From the NCBI GenBank assembly GCA_030608765.1, contig JAUWDN010000012.1, positions 1-12,492 on the forward strand: DNA of 12,492 bases, read 5' to 3'. The notes beneath the pieces were generated by a model. The model ran no database searches. It was not told the DNA's origin and saw only the letters and a list, made by a program, of their open reading frames with translations. A program made the translations under genes and the position numbers. Below are positions 1 through 7,576 of this stretch, piece by piece (position 1 is the stretch's first letter; every line of letters begins with the position of its first letter). This DNA is from Promethearchaeota archaeon (lineage in GTDB: Archaea; Asgardarchaeota; Lokiarchaeia; Sigynarchaeales; SOKP01).

Positions 1-1638
1 TGTAATGAGGAAGCTAGAAAAATTGCCTTAAAAATAGCATTACTTCTTAATACAAATATTATTGAAGAGATGCACGTAAGTAGGAAGAATTATCTTGATG
101 GAAGCGTCCCTTCTGGGTTTCAACGCACGATGATTCTGGGAACAGATGGATACATAACATTGAAAAACGATAAAAAAATAAGAATCGATATATTAAGTTT
201 AGAAGAAGAAGCCGCTAGGAAAATAAAAACTGAAAATAAAACTAATTTTTACAGATTAGATCGCCTTGGAATTCCATTAGTAGAAGTAACAACTAAACCA
301 GATATAAATACACCTGAAGAATGTAGAGAGTGTGCTGAAAGGATTGGATTATTACTGTGGATAACTAATGTGAAAAAAGTACTTGGCTCAATTAGGCAAG
401 ATGTTAATGTAAGCATTAAATCTGGAACCAGGATTGAAATTAAAGGAGTTCAAAAATTGAGTTGGATACCCTTATTGATTAATCATGAAATTTCACGTCA
501 ACTTAATCTAATAGAGATTAGAGAAGAATTAAAAAATCGAAAAGTAAGTGAAAATGACATCCCTAAGGAGCCCGTAGATTTAACTAGTTTGATGGCAAAG
601 TCTAAATCAAAGTTCATTGCAACTAGTATAAAATCGGGAAAAAAACTTTACGGTTTCAATTTTAAAGGTTTCAAAGGTATTTTTGGAAAGGAGCTAATGG
701 ACGATTATAGATTTGGTACCGAAGTAAGTAGTAAAGTAAAAGTTATTTCAGGCATAAAGGGGATTATTCATTCTGACGAAAATTTGGAAAATTATAATTT
801 GTCTAAAGACGAAATTAAAAAGATTCAAAATAAGTTGAATTCTAAAGATAAAGATTGTTTTGTTTTAGTTCTGGGAACTACTAAAGAACTCAATAAAGCA
901 GTAGACATAATAATTAATCGAATAAAATATATATTTAAAGGCGTTCCTCCTGAAACAAGAAAAGCTCTTGATAATGGAAATACAGAGTTTTTGAGAGAAT
1001 TACATGGTGGTGCACGATTGTATCCTGACACTGATTCACAAGCAATAATGAATACAGCTGAAGAAGTTAAACAAATTCAGAATAATCTACCAAACTATCC
1101 TTGGGAAATAATTGAAGATTATGCAAAAAAATATAAAGTTGAACAGAGTTCAATTAAAAAATTGATTTTTAAAGGTAAACTATCTCTATTTGATAATTTA
1201 ATTGATATTTATCCCGACAAACCATCTATTATTATAACAACATTATTAAATACAGCAACAGCAATTAAACGAGAAGGAAAAAAAATAGAAAATATAACTA
1301 ATAAAGATTATAAAAAAATCTTCCGAGAATTGAAAAATAAAAAAATTGGAAAGGAAGCTATCGAAGACATAATGAGATTAAAAGCAGATTCTCCAAATCT
1401 TACTCTCGAACAAACAATCGAGAAACTAAATCTTAAAAGTCTCTCAATTGAAGATTTAAAAATAATAATTAAAGAAATAGTAAATAAAAACTTAAAAGTT
1501 ATTAAAGAAAAAGAAATGAGATCCATGAGACCACTAATGGGAGAAGTTATGAAAAAAGTGCGGGGAAAAATAGATGGTGAGATCGTTTCTAAAGAATTGA
1601 AGAAACAGATATCAGACAAATTAAAGGAGATGAAATAA
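1..1638 (+). CDS. gatE: Glutamyl-tRNA(Gln) amidotransferase subunit E, 5' end outside the window
   Basis: GatE binds misacylated Glu-tRNA(Gln), activates the glutamate by phosphorylation and amidates it with ammonia supplied by GatD. This cytosolic enzyme makes Gln-tRNA(Gln) in Archaea. The frame is open from base 1, and the 23 codons before the first ATG (position 70) already match the family, so that ATG is internal and the gene enters from the left. 545 codons are visible against about 620-630 usual. Recognisable blocks are the GatB/GatE cradle start (HVSRKNYLDGSVPSGFQRT), PLVEVTTKPDI, the AspRS-like (GAD) insertion that marks GatE rather than GatB, the block GVPPETRKALDNGNTEFLRE followed by ARLYPDTD, and a C-terminal YqeY-like tail with MGEVMKKVRGKIDGE. 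The stop codon touches the GTG of gatD, so the two are surely co-transcribed. Identification is strong; only the N-terminus is unseen. Confidence 0.96.
   Translation, partial: CNEEARKIALKIALLLNTNIIEEMHVSRKNYLDGSVPSGFQRTMILGTDGYITLKNDKKIRIDILSLEEEAARKIKTENKTNFYRLDRLGIPLVEVTTKPDINTPEECRECAERIGLLLWITNVKKVLGSIRQDVNVSIKSGTRIEIKGVQKLSWIPLLINHEISRQLNLIEIREELKNRKVSENDIPKEPVDLTSLMAKSKSKFIATSIKSGKKLYGFNFKGFKGIFGKELMDDYRFGTEVSSKVKVISGIKGIIHSDENLENYNLSKDEIKKIQNKLNSKDKDCFVLVLGTTKELNKAVDIIINRIKYIFKGVPPETRKALDNGNTEFLRELHGGARLYPDTDSQAIMNTAEEVKQIQNNLPNYPWEIIEDYAKKYKVEQSSIKKLIFKGKLSLFDNLIDIYPDKPSIIITTLLNTATAIKREGKKIENITNKDYKKIFRELKNKKIGKEAIEDIMRLKADSPNLTLEQTIEKLNLKSLSIEDLKIIIKEIVNKNLKVIKEKEMRSMRPLMGEVMKKVRGKIDGEIVSKELKKQISDKLKEMK
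1623..1629 (+). promoter_or_regulatory. Ribosome binding site of gatD
   Basis: AAAGGAG lies 9 nt before the GTG at 1639 and overlaps the last codons of gatE. It supports GTG as the start in the absence of a nearby ATG. Most other genes here show no comparable site. Confidence 0.7.
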
Positions 1639-2997
1639 GTGGAAAACAAACTAAAAGGGTATAAAGGCAAATCTATAGACATTTTAAAGAAATATAAAAT
1701 AGGGATATGGGATATCATTCAAATCACTACGAATAAAACACAATTAGAGGGTATTTTAATGCCAAGAAGCGAATATTCTGCTCCTGATTTTATAGAAATC
1801 AAGCTAGAAAACAACTATAATGTTGGAATAAATGTTTCTGATATACAAAGCATAAAAAAAATTGGAAAAAGGGAAGCTAATTACAAACTTCCAGAAAAAG
1901 AATTTCCATATAATAAAGATTTACCTAAACTTCAATTATTAGGAACTGGTGGAACGGTCGCATCAAGATTAGATTATACGACTGGGGCGGTCATCCCTTC
2001 TTTTACCCCTAGCGAGTTATTTAGTTCCGTTCCTGAATTGGCAGAAATTTGTAATCTTGATTGTGAAGTTGTTTTCGAGATATTATCAGAAAATATGAAA
2101 TTTGAATATTGGCAAAAATTAGCAGAAAAAGTTAAACAAGCCGTAGATTCTGGATTTGATGGGGTATTAATTGGACATGGAACGGATACTATGTCATTTA
2201 CTAGTGCCGCTTTATCTTTTATGCTAAAAAACTTAACTATTCCGGTTGTGTTAACAGGGAGTCAAAGAAGCTCCGATCGTCCCTCTTCCGATGCTGCTCT
2301 AAATCTGATAAACGCAGCTACTGTAGCTACTTCCGATATAGCTGAGGTTGTAGTAACTATGCTTGGTTCTCCTTCACATGATTATGGATTAATTCATAGG
2401 GGAACGCTAGTAAGAAAAATGCATTCCTCTGTAAGAGATACTTTTCGCACTATTGATGATATACCGTTAGGAATGGTAAGAAATAGAAAGGTAAAAATGT
2501 TTAAAAATAACTACACAAAACGAAATCAATCTGAAACTACCATCAAAACAAATTTTGAGAAGAAAGTAGCGCTCATTTATTCTTATCCCGGAATGGAAAA
2601 TGAACAAATTGAATTTTATATAGATAAAGGTTATAAAGGTATAGTATTTGCTGGAACAGGTCTTGGTCATGTGAGTACCCAAATTTATGATTCCATAAAA
2701 AGAGCGATACAAGAAAATATAACTATTCTCATGACAACACAGACAATTCACGGTTTTGTTGGAATGAATGTCTACTCTACAGGAAGAGAGCTCCAAAATT
2801 TAGGTGTCATACCTGGAAGAAATCTTTTACCTGAAGTTGGATATGTTAAATTAGGATGGGTGCTTGGGCAGACTAGTGATTCAAGAGAAATTAAAGATTT
2901 ATTGTTGACTAATATTGCGGGTGAATTCATAGAAAGAGAAATTCCAATCGCCTTTAACTATAATATTGACGAACTTTTAAAAAATAATAAACTCTAA
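1639..2997 (+). CDS. gatD: Glutamyl-tRNA(Gln) amidotransferase subunit D
   Basis: GatD is the asparaginase-like glutaminase of the archaeal GatDE complex: it splits glutamine and channels ammonia to GatE. The 452-residue protein has the small N-terminal GatD-specific barrel (about 20-75, with GILMPRSEYSAPDFIEIKL) and then the L-asparaginase fold. Catalytic elements seen: LGTGGTVAS (Thr106), IGHGTDTMSFTSAA (Thr182-Asp183), TGSQRSSDRPSSDAALNL and RKMHSSVRDTF (Lys260). The N-terminal barrel and the gatE neighbour separate it from a free L-asparaginase. The start is GTG directly after the gatE stop. AAAGGAG at 1623-1629 lies 9 nt upstream, one of the few clear Shine-Dalgarno sites in the window and placed inside the end of gatE, as expected for coupled translation. 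Confidence 0.96.
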   Translation: MENKLKGYKGKSIDILKKYKIGIWDIIQITTNKTQLEGILMPRSEYSAPDFIEIKLENNYNVGINVSDIQSIKKIGKREANYKLPEKEFPYNKDLPKLQLLGTGGTVASRLDYTTGAVIPSFTPSELFSSVPELAEICNLDCEVVFEILSENMKFEYWQKLAEKVKQAVDSGFDGVLIGHGTDTMSFTSAALSFMLKNLTIPVVLTGSQRSSDRPSSDAALNLINAATVATSDIAEVVVTMLGSPSHDYGLIHRGTLVRKMHSSVRDTFRTIDDIPLGMVRNRKVKMFKNNYTKRNQSETTIKTNFEKKVALIYSYPGMENEQIEFYIDKGYKGIVFAGTGLGHVSTQIYDSIKRAIQENITILMTTQTIHGFVGMNVYSTGRELQNLGVIPGRNLLPEVGYVKLGWVLGQTSDSREIKDLLLTNIAGEFIEREIPIAFNYNIDELLKNNKL

Positions 2998-3051
2998 TTT
3001 AATTCGATCTTTTAAACTTAAGACTCAATAAATTCTTTCTAAAATAATAAA

Positions 3052-3060
3052 AAATTTATA
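3052..3060 (+). promoter_or_regulatory. Possible TATA box for rpl2
   Basis: AAATTTATA lies in the 100-nt gap between gatD and rpl2, about 50 nt before the uL2 ATG. An archaeal TATA box here would start transcription near 3082 and give a leader of about 25 nt. The composition is very AT-rich, so chance matches are common; the argument rests mainly on position. Confidence 0.35.
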
Positions 3061-3106
3061 CTTTTATTAATTAGATATTACTAATTCGATATAATAAGTG
3101 AACATT

Positions 3107-3835
3107 ATGGGAAAGCGAATATTAGCTCAAAGGAAAGGATACGGTAATCTATGGGCCCGATCTCCTAGTCACCGACATGTGGGAGAAGTTAAGTATCGCC
3201 CTTTCAAAAAGAACGAGAAACTATTGAACTTTAAAGTAATTGAATTCGTTCATGCTCCTGGTAGAGGCGCTCCAATAGCAAGGATTAAGTATGAAGATGA
3301 CGTAAAGAGTCTATGGCTTCCTCCAGAAGGAGTTTACGAAGGACAAGAATTTATCCAGTCTAAAACAGGATACGGTCAAGAAGTGAAAGTAGGAAACATC
3401 TTACCTTTGAGAAAAATCCCTATAGGAACTCTCGTATTCAATGTTGAGGGAACTCCACAAGATGGTGGTAAATTTGCACGAGCATCTGGAGTAGCCGCCA
3501 TTGTAAGAAATCGAGCTGGGAAAAACATTGAACTACTATTCCGTTCAAAAAAGACCAAATGGTTTAACCAGAACTGTCTTTGCACTATTGGAGTAGTTGC
3601 TGGAGGGGGGAGAACAGATAAACCTTTCCTAAAAGCGGGAAACGCGCACCACGCATACCGTTCTAAAGCTAAAAAATGGCCAGTTGTTCGAGGAGTCACA
3701 ATGAACGCAGCAAGCCACCCCTACGGAGGGGGCGCAAAACAAAGTCCTCATAAACCAACAACAACCTCAAGAAACGCCCCACCTGGTAGAAAAGTGGGAC
3801 AAATAGCTGCTAGACGAACGGGACATCAGAATTAA
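3107..3835 (+). CDS. rpl2: Large ribosomal subunit protein uL2 (L2/L8e)
   Basis: uL2 binds 23S rRNA near the peptidyl-transferase centre and helps the subunits join. The 242-residue product carries the archaeal/eukaryotic N-terminus MGKRILAQRKG, an OB-fold region (about 30-110), the SH3-like region (about 110-200) with EGTPQDGGKFARASG, and the C-terminal rRNA loop ending SRNAPPGRKVGQIAARRTG. I chose ATG 3107; an in-frame GTG at 3098 would add only MNI and is not family-like. Two oddities: the gene stands alone between gatD and purB instead of in the L3-L4-L23-L2-S19 cluster, and the loop normally reading near VDHPxGGG is AASHPYGGG (residues 201-209), with the usual acidic residue replaced by Ser203 while His204 is kept. 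Family identity is certain. Confidence 0.97.
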   Translation: MGKRILAQRKGYGNLWARSPSHRHVGEVKYRPFKKNEKLLNFKVIEFVHAPGRGAPIARIKYEDDVKSLWLPPEGVYEGQEFIQSKTGYGQEVKVGNILPLRKIPIGTLVFNVEGTPQDGGKFARASGVAAIVRNRAGKNIELLFRSKKTKWFNQNCLCTIGVVAGGGRTDKPFLKAGNAHHAYRSKAKKWPVVRGVTMNAASHPYGGGAKQSPHKPTTTSRNAPPGRKVGQIAARRTGHQN

Positions 3836-3875
3836 AATGCTTTTTTAACTATTTTTAAAATATAACTTTGCAAAC

Positions 3876-3905
3876 AAAGCAAATTTAGTTAGATATTTGC
3901 TTTTT
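3876..3905 (+). terminator. Hairpin with T-tract after rpl2
   Basis: AAAGCAAAT (3876-3884) and ATTTGCTTT (3895-3903) are perfect 9-bp inverted repeats with a 10-nt loop, and Ts continue to 3905. The position 40 nt behind the uL2 stop and before purB suits a terminator. Archaea often terminate on T-tracts alone, so the hairpin need not be what acts. A smaller hairpin, CTTTG/CAAAG (3866-3879), overlaps the left arm and could not form at the same time. Confidence 0.45.
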
Positions 3906-3982
3906 AATAAAATTTTAAAATAAGAATAATAATTGATCTAAGATTATTTTAATTATAGAAATTACAAATCTATAAATTTGAC

Positions 3983-5341
3983 ATGGAACATAAATTTATT
4001 AATCCTGTTGAAACTCGTTATCGAACAGAATTAGCTGATCTCTTTACAGAAGATAAAAAATTAGAGTATTGGTTAAAAGTTGAGACCGTATTAGCAAAAG
4101 CACATGCAAAATTAGGTAATATTCCTCGAGATGCCGCTGAGGAAATTAGTAAGAAAGCTAATTTAAAATATGTGAAATTAAACCGGGTAAAAGAAATCGA
4201 TAATGAGATACATCACGATTTAATGGCTATGGTTAAGGCTTTATCTGAGCAATGTGACGGGTCTGCTGGGAATTACGTTCATTTGGGGGCAACAAGCTAT
4301 GACATTGAAGACACGGCAACAGCACTTCAGCTAAGAGAAGCGTTAACAAATATTAAAGAATCTTTAAGAAAACTTCTAGTAGCACTAATAAAGGTTATAG
4401 AAGATAAAAAACATCTCGTTTGTATTGGCAGAACTCACGGACAACACGCTATTCCAACTACGTATGGAATGAGATTTAGTGTTTGGGCATATGAAATAGA
4501 TAGGCATTTAGATAGATTAAAAGAGACTCTAAACCGTATATCATTTGGCAAAATGTCGGGTGCGGTGGGAACTATGGCAAGTTTTGGTGAGAAGGGTATT
4601 GAAATTCAGAATATTATAATGAAAGAGCTTGATTTACATCCTGCATTAATAACAAACCAGATAATTCAAAGAGATCGTCATGCTGAAGTAATTTTTTTAA
4701 CTACATTAATTGGACAATCATTAGCTAAGATTTCAAGACAATTCCGAGTGCTCCAAAGAAATGAAATTGCTGAGATGTTTGAACCCTTTAAAAAGAGCCA
4801 AGTTGGTAGCTCAACAATGCCTCATAAGAGAAATCCGCATAAATCTGAAAGAATCTGCAGTTTAGCTAGAATTTTAAAATCTAATATAATTCCTGCTTTA
4901 GATAACATCGTTTTAGAAGATGAAAGAGATTTAACGAACTCTGCGAATGAGAGGATAATTTTTTCTGAAAATTTCATTCTCTTAGATTATATGATAATTC
5001 AACTAACTAAAAACATCGAAGAAGTTGAATTTGATGAAATTAAAATCGAAGAAAATTTAAATCTTACTAAGGGAGCTTTTTTATCTGAAAAAGTTATGGT
5101 TAATTTAGTCAAAAAGGGTATTGGAAGACAAAAGGGGCACGAAATTCTAAGAAATGCAGCAATAAAAGCAAAACAAGAAAATTGTATTCTTAAAGAAATT
5201 TTAATCGAAAATCCGAACATTGCGGAAGTTTTTACAAAAACAGAAATTGACGATTTATTAAATCCTCATAAATACTTAGGAAAAGCTGTTGAACAAACTG
5301 AAAATATACTAAAATTTCTGAAAAATAAATATCAATTATAA
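3983..5341 (+). CDS. purB: Adenylosuccinate lyase
   Basis: PurB catalyses two fumarate-releasing steps of purine synthesis: SAICAR to AICAR, and adenylosuccinate to AMP. It is a homotetramer of the fumarase/aspartase superfamily in which three chains build each active site. The 452-residue protein matches the usual archaeal length. Visible motifs are HHDLMAMVKAL (from His77), GRTHGQHAIPTTYG (His152 region), and the superfamily signature GSSTMPHKRNP (275-285) on the mobile loop with the catalytic serine. The start is ATG 3983, directly followed by the conserved EHKFINPVETRY. No clear Shine-Dalgarno site is seen. The stop is 2 nt from the purM start, making purB the head of a purine cluster. 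Confidence 0.96.
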   Translation: MEHKFINPVETRYRTELADLFTEDKKLEYWLKVETVLAKAHAKLGNIPRDAAEEISKKANLKYVKLNRVKEIDNEIHHDLMAMVKALSEQCDGSAGNYVHLGATSYDIEDTATALQLREALTNIKESLRKLLVALIKVIEDKKHLVCIGRTHGQHAIPTTYGMRFSVWAYEIDRHLDRLKETLNRISFGKMSGAVGTMASFGEKGIEIQNIIMKELDLHPALITNQIIQRDRHAEVIFLTTLIGQSLAKISRQFRVLQRNEIAEMFEPFKKSQVGSSTMPHKRNPHKSERICSLARILKSNIIPALDNIVLEDERDLTNSANERIIFSENFILLDYMIIQLTKNIEEVEFDEIKIEENLNLTKGAFLSEKVMVNLVKKGIGRQKGHEILRNAAIKAKQENCILKEILIENPNIAEVFTKTEIDDLLNPHKYLGKAVEQTENILKFLKNKYQL

Positions 5342-5343
5342 AA

Positions 5344-6540
5344 ATGTCTGACGAAAAAGATATTTACTCTCAATTAGGGGTTTCTTCTAAAAAGGAAGAT
5401 GTCCATAAAGCAATAAAATCCATAGATCAAGGCTTATTTCCTGGATCATTTTGTAAAATTGTAACAGATATAGGTAAGAGAAATGAATATTGTTCAGTTT
5501 TCCATTCTGATGGAGCAGGTACAAAATCTAGCTTAGCGTATATGTATTATAAAGAAACAAATGACATCTCTGTGTTTAGGGGGATAGTAAGAGATGCCAT
5601 AGTCATGAATATAGATGATATGTTGTGTGTTGGGGCTACAGGAAATTTTTATATATCTAATAATATTGGCCGAAATAGCCGTTATATCTCTGGAAAAATA
5701 ATTGATACGATTATTAAAGAATATTATAGCTATAGTAAAAAGTTGTCTGAATATGGTTTAAATACAATGGTATGTGGGGGCGAAACAGCCGATGTTGGGG
5801 ATATCGTGAAAACAATACTCGTAGATGCTTCGGTTTTTTCATCGATGAAAAGAAAAGATGTAATCAATGCATCAAACATAAAAGATGGAGACATAATAAT
5901 TGGGTTCGCTAGCAATGGTAAAGCATCATACGAGGATAATTTTAATAGCGGAATGGGGAGTAATGGGTTAACTTTAGCTAGACATGGACTTCTCTCTCAC
6001 ATTTATTACGAGAAATATCCTGAATGTTATGATCGAAACCTTGACGAACAACTTGTCTTTTTTGGAAATTATCAACTTACAGATAAGATTAAAGGATTGA
6101 GTTTGAATGTTGGAGAAGCACTTTTGTCTCCAACTAGAACTTATGCTCCATTGTTATTGGATGTGTTGAAACAATATCGTGAGGAGATTCACGGAATTAT
6201 TCATAACACTGGCGGTGGTCAAACAAAAAACCTCAATTACGGTAATGGCATTGGATATTTGAAAAATAATCTTTTTAAAATCCCTAAAATATTTGAAATG
6301 ATTCAAAAATCTTCAGAAACTCATTGGAAAGAAATGTATCAAGTGTTCAACATGGGACACAGAATGGAAATCTGTTGCGATGAATCAATTGCTAAAGATA
6401 TTAATAAAATAGCTAACAAATTCAATATCGAAACGAAAATTATTGGGCAATGCGAAAAATCGCTCTCGAATAAGAAAAATCTGCTTGAAATTAAGTCAGA
6501 ATTCGGATCGTTTAACTATGAGCAAAATATTATGAGTTAG
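5344..6540 (+). CDS. purM: Phosphoribosylformylglycinamidine cyclo-ligase (AIR synthetase), long bacterial-like form
   Basis: PurM closes the imidazole ring of purines: ATP-dependent conversion of FGAM to AIR. The protein has 398 residues. Motifs seen: HSDGAGTKSSLAYMY (54-68, ATP/substrate loop), DDMLCVGA (91-98), CGGETADVGD (144-153), GMGSNGLTLARH (203-214), SPTRTYAP (262-269), HNTGGGQTK (287-295) and FNMGHRMEI (335-343). Family knowledge: ordinary PurM is about 330-350 residues, while Bacteroidota carry a form of about 390 residues starting with an EDVHKAI-KSIDQG-like stretch and having HSDGAGTKSSLAYMY-like loops; this protein follows that form throughout. I infer transfer from such a bacterium, or shared ancestry with it. 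It starts 2 nt after purB with no Shine-Dalgarno site, so translation is probably coupled. Confidence 0.93.
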   Translation: MSDEKDIYSQLGVSSKKEDVHKAIKSIDQGLFPGSFCKIVTDIGKRNEYCSVFHSDGAGTKSSLAYMYYKETNDISVFRGIVRDAIVMNIDDMLCVGATGNFYISNNIGRNSRYISGKIIDTIIKEYYSYSKKLSEYGLNTMVCGGETADVGDIVKTILVDASVFSSMKRKDVINASNIKDGDIIIGFASNGKASYEDNFNSGMGSNGLTLARHGLLSHIYYEKYPECYDRNLDEQLVFFGNYQLTDKIKGLSLNVGEALLSPTRTYAPLLLDVLKQYREEIHGIIHNTGGGQTKNLNYGNGIGYLKNNLFKIPKIFEMIQKSSETHWKEMYQVFNMGHRMEICCDESIAKDINKIANKFNIETKIIGQCEKSLSNKKNLLEIKSEFGSFNYEQNIMS

Positions 6541-6550
6541 TTTCGAAGTG

Positions 6551-7522
6551 ATGAAAATTTTTGATGTTATCTGTATTGGTGCGGCACTTGTTGATCTTGT
6601 CGCGCAAGTAGAAAGACACCCTTCTGATGATGATGAAGTATTCGTATCAAATTTAAACTTATTATCTGGTGGGGCTGCTGCGAATACAGCTTATGTTTGC
6701 GCAAAAATGGGCTTATCTGCAGCCTTCGTTGGAAAATTAGGGCAAGGTGACATCTTCACTGATAAAATAATTAATGATTTTAATGATGTTTCGGTTGAAA
6801 CTAAGTTAATTAAATATTCTAATCTCTATAAAACGGGGTCTGCGTATGTGGCATTAGATGAAAAGGGAGAAAGGAGGATATATGCTCATAGTGGTGCCGC
6901 TAATTACCTATCTAAAAACGACCTTTTAGAAGAAGAAATTACAGCCACTAAACTAATCTTTTTAAGTAGCCTTAGAAATATAAAACCCTTATTACACGCA
7001 GCAAAAATAGGTAGAAACCGTAATATACCTGTGATTCTGAACCCAGGTATGTTGATTATCGACCAAGGTTTCGACTACATCAAAAATTTGTTAGAGAAAA
7101 TCGACATCTTGATACTCTCTCAAAAAGAATTTAAAACTCTTTTTAGAATCAAAGAAAATGATTTAAGTGAAGATTCAATTCGAGAAAGAGCAGTTTCATT
7201 ATTCAACTTAGGCGTGAAAGTTATTGTTGTTACACTTGGCGAAAAAGGAGCATTCTTATTAACTACTAAGCGCGATGAGCTAATACAACCGTTAAAAATA
7301 GAAAAAGTAATAGATACAACTGGAGCTGGTGATGCTTTTTCTGCAGGTTTCATTTATGGTTTAGTCCAAAATTTAAACCTAAAATTTGAACACCTAAGAA
7401 ATAATGTGAAAATTGGCAATTTTATAGCTGGCAATTGTATCCAAAGATTAGGTGCGAGAAACGGAATTCTAGGGAGAAATGAATTAAAAACTTTGTTAGC
7501 CACTACAAATAAAAAAATTTAA
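6551..7522 (+). CDS. PfkB/ribokinase-family sugar or nucleoside kinase
   Basis: A 323-residue ATP-dependent kinase of the ribokinase (PfkB) family, which phosphorylates a sugar or nucleoside hydroxyl. The N-terminal signature is present (SGGAAANTAYVCAKMG, 39-54; VGKLGQGD, 60-67), as is the C-terminal one, DTTGAGDAFSAGF (255-267), whose Asp261 is the expected catalytic base and whose GAGD forms the anion hole. The usual NxxE Mg site reads SQKE (190-193), keeping the Glu but with Ser for Asn. The substrate cannot be read from sequence. Its place 10 nt behind purM makes a nucleoside kinase in purine salvage plausible (inference). GTG 6548 directly before ATG 6551 is an alternative start differing by one residue. 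No Shine-Dalgarno site is seen. Confidence 0.9.
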   Translation: MKIFDVICIGAALVDLVAQVERHPSDDDEVFVSNLNLLSGGAAANTAYVCAKMGLSAAFVGKLGQGDIFTDKIINDFNDVSVETKLIKYSNLYKTGSAYVALDEKGERRIYAHSGAANYLSKNDLLEEEITATKLIFLSSLRNIKPLLHAAKIGRNRNIPVILNPGMLIIDQGFDYIKNLLEKIDILILSQKEFKTLFRIKENDLSEDSIRERAVSLFNLGVKVIVVTLGEKGAFLLTTKRDELIQPLKIEKVIDTTGAGDAFSAGFIYGLVQNLNLKFEHLRNNVKIGNFIAGNCIQRLGARNGILGRNELKTLLATTNKKI

Positions 7523-7558
7523 AATATTTCCATATAACTATCTTTTATTCATAAAACT

Positions 7559-7564
7559 TGGTGG
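7559..7564 (+). promoter_or_regulatory. Possible ribosome binding site of the CPBP protease gene
   Basis: TGGTGG ends 12 nt before ATG 7577. The spacing is long for a Shine-Dalgarno site, but this is the only purine-rich stretch in the 54-nt gap after the kinase gene. Confidence 0.35.
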
Positions 7565-7576
7565 TAAATATAAATC

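Noticed and set aside
70..72. ATG 70 as the start of gatE
   Set aside because: The frame is open to base 1 and the upstream codons fit the family, so this Met is internal and the gene is cut by the window edge.
825..1718. Minus-strand open frames across gatE, and similar ones opposite the other genes
   Set aside because: They are antisense to well-identified conserved proteins and have no family features of their own.
3098..3100. GTG as the start of uL2
   Set aside because: It would add three residues before the well-conserved MGKRI start, and no ribosome site supports it.
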